This document shows, piece by piece, positions 63,570 through 64,000 of a DNA stretch of 64,000 nucleotides. The stretch is taken from the NCBI RefSeq assembly GCF_001039355.2, contig NW_019775842.1, forward strand, positions 25,453 to 89,452. The letters are read 5' to 3'. Position 1 is the stretch's first letter; the number at the start of each line of letters is the position of its first letter. The position numbers were made by a program, and so were the translations under genes. The notes under the pieces are model-generated. The model ran no database searches. It was not told the origin of the DNA and saw only the letters and a list, made by a program, of their open reading frames with translations. This DNA comes from Lingula anatina. Lineage: Eukaryota > Brachiopoda > Lingulata > Lingulida > Lingulidae.

Positions 63570-64000
63570 TAAAAAGCTATAAATAACAGTATAACAATAT
63601 TATTTAGATATGGTAGTTAAAACAGAATGCCTAGAAACCACTGCATTCAATAGTTCTATGACACGATAAGGGTGAGTAGACTTGAGGACACAATGTAAAA
63701 TAACCAGAAAAACAGAACATTTGCCATTAATTTAAAGAACAATTCGTCACAGTAAACAAAAAGTATGAAACTTTAGTTCTTCATATGAAAACAAAAACTA
63801 GATGCAAAACTGTTTTATAGCCAGTGTCACTTTCAAAACAGCCACAGTATACCTTTATCACTTGCTGTGCTTGAGAGTAATTTCCTCTTCTCAGTGACAT
63901 CACCAGCAGCGCATCATGGGAAGACAACATTTTTGTAACAATACTCTTATCTTTGCGCATTTGAGAGATGCTAAGTTTTCCAAAAGATTTCATTTTCTTG
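63570..64000 (-). CDS. ZFYVE26: ZFYVE26 exon 3, allelic duplicate, cut by window edge
   Basis: Coding part 63853-64000 repeats the 3' end of exon 62149-62390, with the same donor (AAG|GTATAC) and the same protein (MKSFGKLSISQMRKDKSI and on to QQVIK). Bases 63570-63576 are the last fragment of exon 61159-61872. It should be merged with the first copy. Confidence 0.85.

Overview
This is nuclear DNA of an AT-rich, intron-rich animal genome. The gene families, compact coding exons, abundant small DNA transposons and roughly 1-3 % divergence between duplicated stretches suggest a highly heterozygous marine invertebrate, most likely a lophotrochozoan such as a mollusc or annelid. That placement is inference. 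I see no bacterial-type operons, rRNA, tRNA or CRISPR.

Layout. (1) 1286-2893, plus strand: an intronless DEG/ENaC-family sodium channel. (2) 4291-5223, plus strand: a three-exon gene for a 147-residue secreted protein resembling the meteorin N-terminal domain. (3) About 5721-6646: a decayed Tc1-like transposase. (4) 9281-9752: a 472-bp Mutator-like MITE with a 9-bp target duplication. (5) 10552 to about 29560, minus strand: a gene for an unfamiliar protein of about 707 residues with two membrane segments and three PPxY motifs. (6) 40011-63568, minus strand: 37 exons of ZFYVE26 (spastizin/FYVE-CENT), including the complete FYVE zinc finger. Its 5' end lies beyond the right edge. The start of gene 5 lies about 1.4 kb downstream of the ZFYVE26 stop codon, on the same strand.

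The main structural feature is an assembly problem. Single N characters at 19158, 37723 and 63569 each join two contigs whose ends are the same sequence: 14851-19157 repeats 19159-23516, 28674-37722 repeats 37724-48258, and 61866-62296 repeats 63570-64000, continuing off the window. These are almost certainly unmerged heterozygous overlaps. One exon of gene 5, the first exon and putative promoter of gene 5, and the last 13 exons of ZFYVE26 therefore appear twice although the real locus should have one copy. The real locus is about 50 kb.

The false duplication lets alleles be compared directly. Exons are nearly identical, introns differ in microsatellites and small indels, and one allele carries a 1404-bp TTAA-flanked transposon (46034-47437) for which the other allele shows the empty site. 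I found no convincing new biological system. The most interesting items are the allelic transposon, a set of small inverted-repeat elements, the unidentified PPxY membrane protein, the meteorin-like gene, and two GC-AG introns.
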